64,000 nucleotides of DNA from Eopsaltria australis (taxonomy: Eukaryota; Chordata; Aves; Passeriformes; Petroicidae). The notes under the pieces are model-generated. The model worked only from the letters and a program-made list of their open reading frames with translations. It had not been told where the DNA came from and did not search any database. A program made the position numbers and the translations under genes. Shown piece by piece: positions 11,863-21,413 of the stretch; position 1 is the first letter of the stretch; each line of letters opens with the position of its first letter. The stretch lies in contig JAVTVJ010000834.1 of the NCBI GenBank assembly GCA_034509425.1, positions 1 to 64,000 on the forward strand. The letters are read 5' to 3'.

Positions 11863-13128
11863 ATGGACAAAGAGGTAGCCGTAGACTTATTAACACGCTT
11901 TTTAGAAAAGCGGGGAGTTAGCAAGGACACCTTAAAACAGGTAGCAGGATTAGTTACGTTAGGGATGGCAAAGGGTTGCTTCGGGGACCCTAACACGATC
12001 TTTGACCTGCCTGAATGGCGGAAATATGGTGATCAGTTGTTTGAGGGAATTTTAGACAGCAACAAAGTATGCGCTAAGCTAGGGAAGCCCTGGAGGGAGG
12101 TAACGACCTGTTTGCAAAGATACCAGGCAGAGAAAAAAGTTGCAGCCGTTGCCACGGCGAAACTAGAAGGGATCACGGAAGGGAGCGGGGGGACTCCGGG
12201 AGGTGAGCGCCCTATCCCGGGAATGCTCGGCATTGGTAACGAAACGCCCAGCCTGCCGGCCGTAGGGAAGTGTGTGGTGCGGGGGGTGCACGGCTCGCCG
12301 TCCGAGCACGGCGTTGCCCCGGAGGCGGCCGCTGCTTCTGCGGAGCAATCGGCCGCCCCGGCGCCCGCGCCGCCGGAGCCGGAGGAGGGGTGTCCGCCCC
12401 TCCCCTGTGCACCGGCCGAAACCCAGGAGGAAGATCAGCCGGATTTGCTCCCCACCCCGGGTGACTGTATCCCTTCTCGCCCGATGCGAGGGGGCAGTGT
12501 CCCTTTTCGCCAGGAGCAGCCGCCTGCGCGCCAGCAGCCGCCTGCGCTCCCCCCCTCGCTGGGTGGAGGCTGTGTCCCTTTTCGCGTGGGGGAAGGGAGA
12601 CGCAGAATTAGCTGGGCAAAAGTGGAACAGAAAGCTTTAGAAGAGGGGGATGTAAAACTAGCTCAGGACGTTAGAACTTTAAGCCGAGCAGAAGCGGCGT
12701 TTCCAGTGCTGTTTGAGCCCCTGCAGGATGGAGGGCAGCAAGCGACTCACACGGCAATCGATTGGAAGTTACTCACACAGTTACGTACCACAGCTAGTGA
12801 GTCGGGGCTGCACGGGGAGCCCACCAAAATGATGTTAACTTATATTTGGGGAAGTGTTGTTGACAGGGTATCCGCAGCTATCACAGCTGGGGTGCCGCAG
12901 TGGATGCAAGGGGCACTGTTACGCCAGTGTGTTTTAGGAAATTGTAATCAGCAGACGCTCCCCGCAGACACCTCCATTCAGGTCATGTTAGAAAAGATGA
13001 GCCGAGTGCCGGTGGGAATGCAGGCATTTATAGCAGAAATAGTCACCGCCATGGGAGACAAAAGAGGTGAAATGATAGCCCCTGCCAGACGCCGGCCCTT
13101 AGCGCAGAGGCGGGAGGGTCGCGCCTAG
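11863..13128 (+). CDS. ERV gag, lacking nucleocapsid
   Basis: An open frame of 421 codons runs from an ATG shortly after the leader. The N-terminal about 100 residues (MDKEVAVDLLTRFLEKRG...) look like a matrix domain of avian ERVK-like gag, without the MG start needed for myristoylation. A long Pro/Ala/Glu-rich linker follows, with three similar motifs: CIPSRP, SVPFRQ and CVPFRV. The last about 150 residues resemble the N-terminal part of a capsid (for example WKLLTQLRTTASESG). The frame stops after RRREGRA-like basic residues with no CCHC zinc knuckle, so capsid C-terminus and nucleocapsid are missing or replaced. The frame is uninterrupted, in keeping with recent insertion. Confidence 0.8.
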   Translation: MDKEVAVDLLTRFLEKRGVSKDTLKQVAGLVTLGMAKGCFGDPNTIFDLPEWRKYGDQLFEGILDSNKVCAKLGKPWREVTTCLQRYQAEKKVAAVATAKLEGITEGSGGTPGGERPIPGMLGIGNETPSLPAVGKCVVRGVHGSPSEHGVAPEAAAASAEQSAAPAPAPPEPEEGCPPLPCAPAETQEEDQPDLLPTPGDCIPSRPMRGGSVPFRQEQPPARQQPPALPPSLGGGCVPFRVGEGRRRISWAKVEQKALEEGDVKLAQDVRTLSRAEAAFPVLFEPLQDGGQQATHTAIDWKLLTQLRTTASESGLHGEPTKMMLTYIWGSVVDRVSAAITAGVPQWMQGALLRQCVLGNCNQQTLPADTSIQVMLEKMSRVPVGMQAFIAEIVTAMGDKRGEMIAPARRRPLAQRREGRA

Positions 13129-15939
13129 GCAGAGAACCTCGGTGCTTCAGGGTCCGGGAAGAGGACGGAAGGGATGGAGATAGATGAAGGACAGCTGACA
13201 GTCCAGGACCTCTTCCAACTTATCATCTCTGTGAGAGAATTGAACTGTGGTAATTCCGTTATTCGGAATCTCCTAAAATGGACTTGAGACTGTAGACTAA
13301 CCCTGAGAGCGAGAGTGGCCTTTCAAATACCCGGCTGAGAGACAATTAAAAAGGGCGCTGTGAGACGTGTTCAGTGATAACCGGACAGCCGCCCCCGAGA
13401 CTGTGAAAACAGCTTTGCAATCGGACTCGCTTCTACAATCCGTCAGGGAAAAAGGGACAGAAAAGTGATGAAAGTGATGTACTGGAAAAATTTCTACATG
13501 TTTAAAAGGTTAGAGAGCTCGGCCCGCGAGCCTCCAACGGCACCCCCTCCCCCCCCCGCAGCGGTTTCGGATTTCTCCCCGCGGCCGCTGCAGTAAGCGG
13601 CGGCTCCTGCCCTCGGCTCCGGCGGCATCTCAGTGCGCCGGGGGTGGGAGGCTGTGGAGCCGGCAGCGGTGGTGACACGGCGCGGCAACCGCCACAGCTT
13701 TTCCGTGCGCCGGGCGGGCAGCGAGGAACCTCTTTTCCCAGCATCGACTAAGTAACAACAGTTTTCCCTAGCCACAGGGACCGCGCGCAGCTCGTTTGCT
13801 GGCACCGGAGACCGGGAAGGAGAGCGCGGCCGCCCGCCGTGCTCCAACAGTACCGGCCCAGCACTCTCTGCGCCTGCGCCCTCGACCGCCGGTGCTCCAG
13901 AGTCAACCCCTGGGTGCACTTTTAATAGGTCGTTTTTCTGCAAGTATCAAAGACTGTTTATATTGTCTCGTATACTTGCTGCTGACTTTACTGGTGGAAA
14001 TTGTGTTAACAAGAAGAAATCTGGGAAATCTAGGTTGCTACAAGACTTGCACTTCGTGCAAAAAGAAAAAGGGGGAGAAAGAGAGGACGGAGAGAGTGAG
14101 AGTGAGAGTGCTGGAGTGACTGTTTACAAGCATCCAGCCCACAGCAACAATTCAGCAAAAACAAAGGATTGAAAACGTGGCAGAACTGATCCAGACGGGA
14201 CGCAGCAGAATTGTACACCTAACAGGCCGGTGCCAAAGCGCAGCCGGGGCCGAGCAGAATAAGGAAGTTTGGGCGAAATGTAAACTGATTAATAAGCTAG
14301 AAGAAACATTTGAATAAATAACATGTGCAAACTTGCAGACTACATATTAAGAAATGTTTAAGTTAGATTTTCCTTGAAAGGCTCTTGAAAGTTAAAGTTA
14401 AGTAGTGTATCTTTTATCAAAAAAAAAAAAATTATAATGTAAAAGTAAGACAAGAAGATTGCTTGTTGGAGCAAAACTGAGCAGTTTGTTTCTTATAGTG
14501 ATAGTATTAGAATAAGTTTTCAAATATTTCTGTCTTGATTTTTTCATTCTGCAAAATCCTGCATGTTTTAGAGTGGTAAGCCTTAGTAGCAGAATTTGTC
14601 AGGAAATGTATACCTTTGTATTGTTTGTTAATTAATGATGGGAATTATCTTGCTAGATAGAAATTAATAACTGGAATTGTAATCTGTTCTTACTGTTTTT
14701 CCTGTTTTACTTTGCTTCAATGAGTGTTTGAGTTTTTTACCTACAGCTGAACTTGGAAGTACAGTGATCGTGAAGAAGACAGAGCAAAGAAAAGATGGAT
14801 CTGTGTGCTTGCAGCTTGCAACACTGTTTTCAAACATATCCCAAGCGATCACCCCTGATGTATTAATACTTATAAATATGTTGTTAAAGTTTAAATGCTA
14901 TTAGGTTTATTAAGTTCTGTTACAATTAAGCATTACAACTAGGTTCTATAAGAGTTAACTACGACTATGCATAGCCATGTGTGTTATAGCAAGGATTAGG
15001 TTCTGTTAAGATTACGTACGTAAACTCATGCATATGCAATCTTTTAATTATCATGTTCATGGTACCATGGTCTTTTTAGTCAAAAGTGTTTGGCAAAGTC
15101 TGTTATTTTACAGTCTGCACAACCTGTGTTATGTTTGTGTAACTGTCTCTATTATTTGCTCAGATTTAAGTAACCTTCTTAGTTGTTTTTTCTAACAGTT
15201 TTCTCATAAGATCTGTGTTAGGGAAATCCCTCCAGTTAGAGCCCTGGCCCTGGCCAAGCCTTGACTCTCCCTGGTCGGACATCTACCAATGGACCCAGGT
15301 GTTTCTGCATCCAAATTGTATTTAAGTCGGGTTTGACTTAATAATTGGAATTTATATCAGCTGGATCCTTTTTGGGGTGGACTTGGAGACCCTATCCGGA
15401 AGGGCTTTCCATGTCTTCACTGAAACAAGGCAGCTGTTGCAGACCCTGGATGTTAGCATAGTATTCTAGACTTCAGTAAGGTATTAACCTAATTGACAGC
15501 CTTCAGAGACGAAGCAATTGAGACTAATTCACAAGATCACCTTAGAATGTTTAGCACATAGGTGTTGGAAGTATTCTTATGTTTAGTTATGTGTGTTTCT
15601 TACTGCGCTACCTCTGACAAATGGCTGGTAATGCCATAAACAAACTCATACTGATTAAAACAGAAAGGGGAATTGTAAGGTTGCAAGTATGTGTGTTAAA
15701 TCATGAAAAAGATACAGATAATAGTACACTTAAAGTATGCCTTTAAGAGACTGGTTAACAAGCTTAAGTTTTAAAGACTGATTAGTGAACTTTGTAAAAA
15801 TGGAATTGATAGTTTTAGTAATTATTATAATCATAAGTGTATTATTGCCATGTGTAGTTAAGTATTTGATGAATACAGTAGAAAAAAAAAAAAAAAGTGT
15901 AAACCAGGCCTGGATTGCTCAAAGAAAAGAAGGGGGATA
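13129..15939 (+). other. ERV interior without recognisable pol
   Basis: This 2.8-kb stretch sits where gag end, pro and pol are expected, but I find no DTG protease, YxDD polymerase or RNase H motif. The first part (about 13500-14000) is GC-rich. The rest (14300-15900) is AT-rich and dense in stops. The last about 250 bp (from about 15690) resembles the ERV's own 3' tail at 17130-17525, including GGATTGCTCAAAGAAAAGAA and a polypurine tract. This points to a deleted or recombined element ending here. Confidence 0.65.
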
Positions 15940-15984
15940 TGTTGGGAAATGACCATCTCTAAGTGAGCAATCCAGGCCCCTCAG
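15940..15984 (+). repeat. Internal LTR 5' stub after a second polypurine tract
   Basis: AGAAAAGAAGGGGGATA is followed by TGTTGGGAAATGACC, the same junction that precedes the real 3' LTR at 17526. The similarity then continues through AGTGAGCAATCCAGGCC and is lost at about 15984, where integrase-coding sequence begins. It marks a recombination joint between two proviral parts. Confidence 0.85.
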
Positions 15985-16169
15985 ATGAAAGCAAGGCCGG
16001 AGAAGCTCATGGTACCTTTCACCAAAATGCGAAGGGACTTTTTCGCCAGTTTAAGATGACAATGCGGGAAGCGGGGGGCTTTGTGAGGGCCTGCCCCGGC
16101 TGTAGCCGCCATGGCCCAGGGCTGGGGCTTAGTGTGGGTCCCCGGGGCTTGGGCCCGTGTGAACTCTAG
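15985..16169 (+). pseudogene. ERV integrase N-terminal zinc-finger fragment
   Basis: The frame reads EAHGTFHQNAKGLFRQF and later ACPGC. It has the H-x3-H and C-x2-C spacing of the retroviral integrase HHCC domain. It resembles the integrase of the ERV at 63.3-63.5 kb (FFHQNARTLQRQF ... SCPDC). The catalytic core is absent: the frame runs into a Gly-rich tail and a stop at 16169, where env sequence takes over in another frame. Confidence 0.8.
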
Positions 16170-16842
16170 CCTTTCAGTGTATAGAGACACTCGTGTATGG
16201 TGCAATTATACCTCCCCCAACATTTCCCATTCTACTAATCAACCCTTAAAATTACCTAGTGGCATGTTTTTCATTTGTAGAGATCGAGCCTGGCCAGGTA
16301 TCCCCTCCAAAATAAAAGGGGGACCCTGTTCTCTTGAAAAGTTGACATTGCTGACCCCTAACACCTCGATGATTCTTAATAAGCTTCGACATCACCATCT
16401 CAAGCGCTTGAAACGCTTTGTACACAGCTTTGCTGCTAATTGCAAATCTAATGTCAAGTTTTGGTCGCCTGCTGCTATTATTGCAGCCTCCTTCCTTGCT
16501 CCAGGAGTGGCCTCGGCTGGAGCCTTGGCCCAATTGAACAAACTAGGTTGTTGGCTCTCCAAACAAACAAACGCTACATCTAAAGCAATTTCAGATTTGT
16601 TGCTTGATGTAGATTCGGTGAGACACGCCACATTACAAAATAGAGCCGCAATGGACTTTTTGTTATTAGCACAAGGACATAGGTGTGAAAAATTTGAAGG
16701 AATGTGTTGCATGAATCTCTCTGATCATTCTAATTCAATACATGCACAATTAAAAACTTTAACTCAGCTCACCCAGCAATTGCAAGTGAGCAATAACTTA
16801 GGAATAACTAAATGGTTGTCCTCATTGAGCATCACAAGTTAG
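16111..16842 (+). pseudogene. ERV env fragment (SU end and TM ectodomain)
   Basis: The open frame of 243 codons is env from about residue 15. It covers a C-terminal surface-subunit piece with Cys and N-glycosylation sites (NYTS, NIS), a basic KRLKR stretch near the expected cleavage, a hydrophobic Ala/Gly-rich fusion-peptide-like segment (about 16465-16535), a heptad region, and the immunosuppressive-like LQNRAAMDFLLL segment. This is followed by the C-x6-C-C motif typical of gamma-type TM subunits. A TAG at 16840-16842 stops it just before a hydrophobic stretch that would be the membrane anchor. The signal peptide and most of SU are missing. As it stands the product would be unanchored. Confidence 0.82.
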
Positions 16843-17214
16843 ATCCAAACATTGTTATTCGAAAGCCTTCAATTGTGTGTTGTTGTTATTGTGTTTATAG
16901 TAATTGTTAAAGTTGTGTACAGCTGTTCAATAAAACAAGTAACCAAAGTGACCCACAATGTTTTGCTCGCAAAAGAAGAACAAATAAGAATTGTTGAAAA
17001 ATAGCTCCATGACCAGGGCCATGGGTCGCTAGAGGGCTTGTGCAAAGAAAACCCAGTTTAACTGGGGAAAAGACTGAAGTAGATAATAAGAGTAACATTA
17101 CCTTTAAGAAATTAATTGACTGATATAAGTTTTAAAATAGATGATAAATGAAGTTTATAAAAATAAAATTGATAGTTTTAATAGTTATTACAATCATAAG
17201 AGTACAAGTGCCAT

Positions 17215-17465
17215 AAGTTCAGTTGAGTTTAAGTGTTGCTAAATTTAAGTGATGTTAAGTTAAAGTCTATTGATTTTAAATTGTGTTAAGCTCTCTTAAA
17301 GTTAAGTTCTGTTAAATTTAAGTTCTACTAAATATAAGTGTTAAGTTCAAGTGAAGTTAAGTTTAAGTGATTGTAAGTAAGTGTTAAAGACTGTTAAAGT
17401 TAAGTGCTGTTAAGTTTTATTTCTATTAAGTTTAAGTGTCAATAAGTTTATAGTGTTAAGTATTT
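17215..17465. repeat. Degenerate TTAAGT-rich repeat in the ERV 3' tail
   Basis: About 250 bp are made of imperfect short units such as GTTAAGTTTAAGTG, repeated head to tail. The region lies between env and the 3' LTR. Nothing coding is visible. Confidence 0.75.
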
Positions 17466-17525
17466 AATAAGTAATAGAAAAAGTGTAAACATAGTCTGGA
17501 TTGCTCAAAGAAAAGAAGGGGGATA

Positions 17526-17893
17526 TGTTGGGAAATGGCCATTTCTGGCTGCACAAACATAAAAATAAGTGAGCAATCCAGGCCTCATAGACAAGACTTA
17601 GGCCTCTGCTTAAAGCTGTTCTCAAAACAACTGTGGGAAAGGGAGACATGAGAACTGAAAACAAGCTGCAGGTGTTCAGAGATTAACTTGGCAGAATAAA
17701 CTGTTGATGTTATTGCCTTCTGATACCAGGTTGGTGTTTTAATTAGATTAGAGAAAGATCCCGTGTGAAACTTCTGTAAGTGAATAATATTTTGAGCACG
17801 TAAAGTAGTATAAGTATGTGCACTGTCTGACAATAAACGAGCTTGATTTATGATACACATTGGATCTGCATCTTGCTTCTCTCGCCACCAACA
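17526..17893 (+). repeat. 3' LTR of the chimeric ERV
   Basis: TGTTGGGAAA to CACCAACA, 368 bp. It is preceded by the polypurine tract AAGAAAAGAAGGGGG (17509-17523) and followed by GCATGC, the target duplication. Confidence 0.97.
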
Positions 17894-18577
17894 GCATGCT
17901 ATTCATGAAACTGAGGTGGACAAAAACGCATCCTGTGCTTGATTGATTTTTCATCACCCGGGGATGTTTTCTGATGGCTCATGATGTTCCTTATCCCGGT
18001 CCGATCTGGTCGTTAACACTTGAACTGGGAGGGGATTTTCAGAGATGGTCGATCAGTTCTGCCATCAGCTCTGCCAGGAAATTCTCCTTGGAAAATGTAG
18101 ACATTAGGAGCCGGCTTAATGCTTTCTCGATGCGCCGTCATTTTCTGTAGTACTGTTTTTCGAATGTAAATCAGTTCCCTGGGCGAGGCCACAATTATTT
18201 TCTTGGGCAGGCTCTGCTTGTTCTAAAACTGGTTACAGCTAAACCTTTTTTACTATACATTTCGATATTACATATTTGGGCACGAATTTCCCGCTTTATT
18301 TATAAATAGCATGCTTCATGAATATGCTGAGTGGCAGGAACAATACCCAAAATCCGGACTTTATGGTCAAAACTGTATATAAACCAGCTGTTGGAAGCAG
18401 TCGGGGTGAACAGAGGGAGGTCTGATGCGATAGAGGTCCGACCTGCGTTCACCCAGTGCCAACCCCGGGCTTGGCACTGTCTCCTGTTTCGATCGTGGCA
18501 CTGCGTGTTCGAACTCTCGGACACGAAATAAATTTTATTCTTGTTTTACTATAAATTGGGCGTACTTATTTATTACA
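17894..18577 (+). mobile_element. Older LTR-like repeat, right of the ERV
   Basis: Module A (17894-18305) is followed by module B (18306-18577). B has TGTATATAAACC (about 18375), AATAAA (about 18527) and a TTACA end, so the unit looks like one LTR with U3, TATA and polyadenylation site in order. The inverted relative at 10484-11168 carries the modules in the opposite order. The pre-insertion junction lay at a GCATGC palindrome, which both module B and the start of module A carry. Confidence 0.75.
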
Positions 18578-20789
18578 AATGGAAAACTGTCCCATGAGAA
18601 TTGGGAAGACCTTTTTTCATATCTAAAAGAAGAAACTTATTTTCTGCACCTGATTCCATCACAGAGCATTTTTCATGCAGTGTTCAGCACTGAAATAAAA
18701 ATTCAAAAATTGCACCAGGTGTGTATGTTCAGTCTTGCATTCTATTAGAAACAACTGGAGGGAAAAAAAACTTCATATTAGGGGAAAAAATAAAATATTT
18801 TTAAGCCATTAAAATAATCTGGGGAGTTATTTTGGATCCAGTAGAATGATCGTGAAAATCTGCTGATGAAAGTGGAATGATGTCAGACAGTTAAAGAGGT
18901 CAAATCACTAAAGAGCAACTTTGTCAGACCTTCATATTGTTTACATTGTTGCCCTGACAAGACAGACAGTTTCAGGCACCATCGTTCTCACTAAAGTAAA
19001 ATAAATTAATAATTAAATGTGTTCTGTATGATTCTGCGTGTCCCTAGGAAGTCTCCTGGATATTGGCAGCCTGGAAGCGAGCTTCAAAAACAGAGAAACA
19101 CCCATGAGCAAATCCCAGCCTAACAACTGTACACAGACTCTTAGAAATCAGGTACACAGGGAAAGGAAAATACTGTCCCGTGGTGGACATGACAGAGTGA
19201 TAAAAGTAATGCAGAGTTTCCCATTTCCTTAATGCCTCAGGCAGTGATGCCCTTAAGAGAGGAAAGCTTTCAAGGGAGATGTTAACTCTAGTAATCATGG
19301 AAATAAATATGCCAGGGTGGCCCGAGGGCCCAGCTCCCAGCAGGCAGCAGGAATTTGCCATGGCATTTTCTTTGTTCCCAGCCGCTCCCATTTTACTCAG
19401 GAACCTGTTTAATATTAACTTCTACTTCTGAGGCTGGAAGGGGAAGTACCAGCAGCAAGCTCCAGGTCACGGGTCACAGGTCACGGGTCACGGGCAGGCA
19501 GACAGGACTGGAAAGGCAGCTAACCCTGCAGCAGGCAGACAGGAGTGAGCTATACACTGCCCCACACTTCCATACAAACTTGCCTCCAGCTTTTCTCCAG
19601 GGCTTTCTCTCCTGCCAGTCACCTGCTGGCTGCTTCCAAACCCCATCATCGCTATTGTCAGCCATATACCACACTGCATAAGTCTGCTGGGAACAATTCC
19701 AGAGCTGGGGTATGCACAAGGCTGCAGTAGTGCCCTCAGAGACCTGTTTGACCTGCCCCATTTTGTCTCAGAGACCTACAGGTTCATGTCAGAAAGCTGA
19801 GCTAAAAACCCAACAGGCTGATTTTCCACTGGATTTAAGGAAAAAAATGGCAAATCAGGCAAAACATCCTTACCCCTGACTTACCTAATATGACAGGCTG
19901 AATTTGAGTGCCCACTGCGTAACATCACCTTGAGATGATGTTGAGAATTGGAAACTGAATGACCAGCTTGGTTACTAAGCCATCTTGCCAGAGTATGTCA
20001 AAAACATGATGGTCCAGATAGATTCCTACAATACTGCAGTCTTTCCAAATAGATTTATTGAAAAATAAAATCATGTCATTATAATTTGTGTTTATTTTTT
20101 TAAAATGTTACTTTACCTACACATTTTCTTTCCAATACATCTGGCTACCCATCCTCCCAGGAAAAAGATATTGTTCACAAAATCTTCAGCATCCATTTAT
20201 GGTATCTGAGGATGCAATCATTCCTGCAATTAAATTCCCTCCAGACTGGGTAGCAGAAGTTAGAGGCAGATTGTCTTTGTAACTCAGCAAGCTTTGTTTG
20301 AAGTTTCCTTGGATGTGTATAGTTGAAGAGATTGGAAGGATGTAGAAAATAGGACACAATTTGTTACTGCTGGGTTAAACAAAAGTTGAGAGAAATTTAT
20401 TTTGAAAGGGATGAGTGTAAAGTGCAAATACTGCTTTAACAACCTATGTTTTACAATTTCCTGAGTAATGGATTGCAGTAAAATCAGTTCTCTGACACTG
20501 ATTACTTCAGCAATACATTAGTAATTACTTCAGCTAGTTTTATGTTGTGCGTGGAAGCTGCACAGAATCATGTCTGTCTTTTAACCTGTAAATCAATTCC
20601 TACATGGCCATCTAACTCTCAGCTCTGATATTTTCTGCAGAATATAAAACCGAAACATGTACAGTACCAGTGCATTAGATATGAAAGTATCATGGTTTTT
20701 TTTTATTTAGGAGGGGACAAACATTAATTTCACAGTCCTTGTTCAAAGCTGCCCTTGAACTGCTAGAATGTATTGTCTTTATAGGAGGT
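18578..20789. other. Intergenic, no gene seen
   Basis: This is AT-rich unique-looking sequence. At 19463-19495 a short run of GTCACGG/GTCACAG units is tandemly repeated. No exon, RNA gene or LTR is evident. Confidence 0.5.
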
Positions 20790-20795
20790 GATTAT

Positions 20796-21407
20796 TGTTG
20801 CGGTGGTTCAAGCCCCCAAAAACCCTTTTCCCCCACTAGGAATCTCGGGGCTGGGGACTCCCCTGGGGCAAAGCCCGGGGTGGTTTGCCCTGTGGATGGG
20901 CCGGGCTTCCCGGGGGCTGGCTACCCTGTCCCCACCTGCCACTCTCCTGTCTATCATCTTTAGGTTCCAGAAAGTTCACTGTTACATAGTACTTGATTGT
21001 ATCATCCCCTTGCTGGTCTTCCCTTCTCCTCCCCCTTCCTTTCCCGGTTGGTTCCAGTCCCCCGATCCCTCCCTGGTTCCTCCCCCAAGCCCGTCAGTGA
21101 TTGGTTTGTAATCCCTCAATAAAAGTCTGATGCAGAGGGCGCCCCGGGTCTTTGGCCTGGATGCCCAGAGAGCTGGTAACACTGTGTTACAGTGTCTCTA
21201 TTATTCCGGGGTGAAAGAACCCTCCCGCGATACTCCGTCTCTTTGGTGACAGTGTCCACCGTAAAGGGAGACGCAGCCTGCGGCCAGGGACCTTAAGGTC
21301 CTGACAGCAGTGAACCCGCTCAGGTCGGGGACACTGGCCTGTAAACGCCGTGGGGCTGTGGTCTGAGACCCTGGTGGGCAGCTGGCCAGCCCACGCCATC
21401 GGCCACA
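20796..21407 (+). mobile_element. Solo LTR with 6-bp target duplication
   Basis: TGTTGCGGTGG to GGCCACA, 612 bp. It is flanked by GATTAT on both sides (20790-20795 and 21408-21413). It is C-rich in the middle, with AATAAAAG at about 21118 and a U5-like end, so it is read on the plus strand. No internal retroviral sequence is attached. Confidence 0.9.
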
Positions 21408-21413
21408 GATTAT

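Larger units (their letters stand above)
11169..17893 (+). mobile_element. Young chimeric endogenous retrovirus
   Basis: This 6.7-kb provirus has two 368-bp LTRs differing at one base (11178 G, 17535 A). It is bounded by the 6-bp target duplication GCATGC (11163-11168 and 17894-17899), as is usual for ERVK-type elements. The order is LTR, primer site, gag without nucleocapsid, long region without recognisable pol, second polypurine tract with an LTR stub, integrase zinc-finger fragment, env TM fragment, AT-rich tail, polypurine tract, LTR. It cannot be autonomous because no protease, reverse transcriptase or RNase H is present. Near-identical LTRs imply recent integration, presumably with enzymes supplied in trans. 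Confidence 0.93.
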
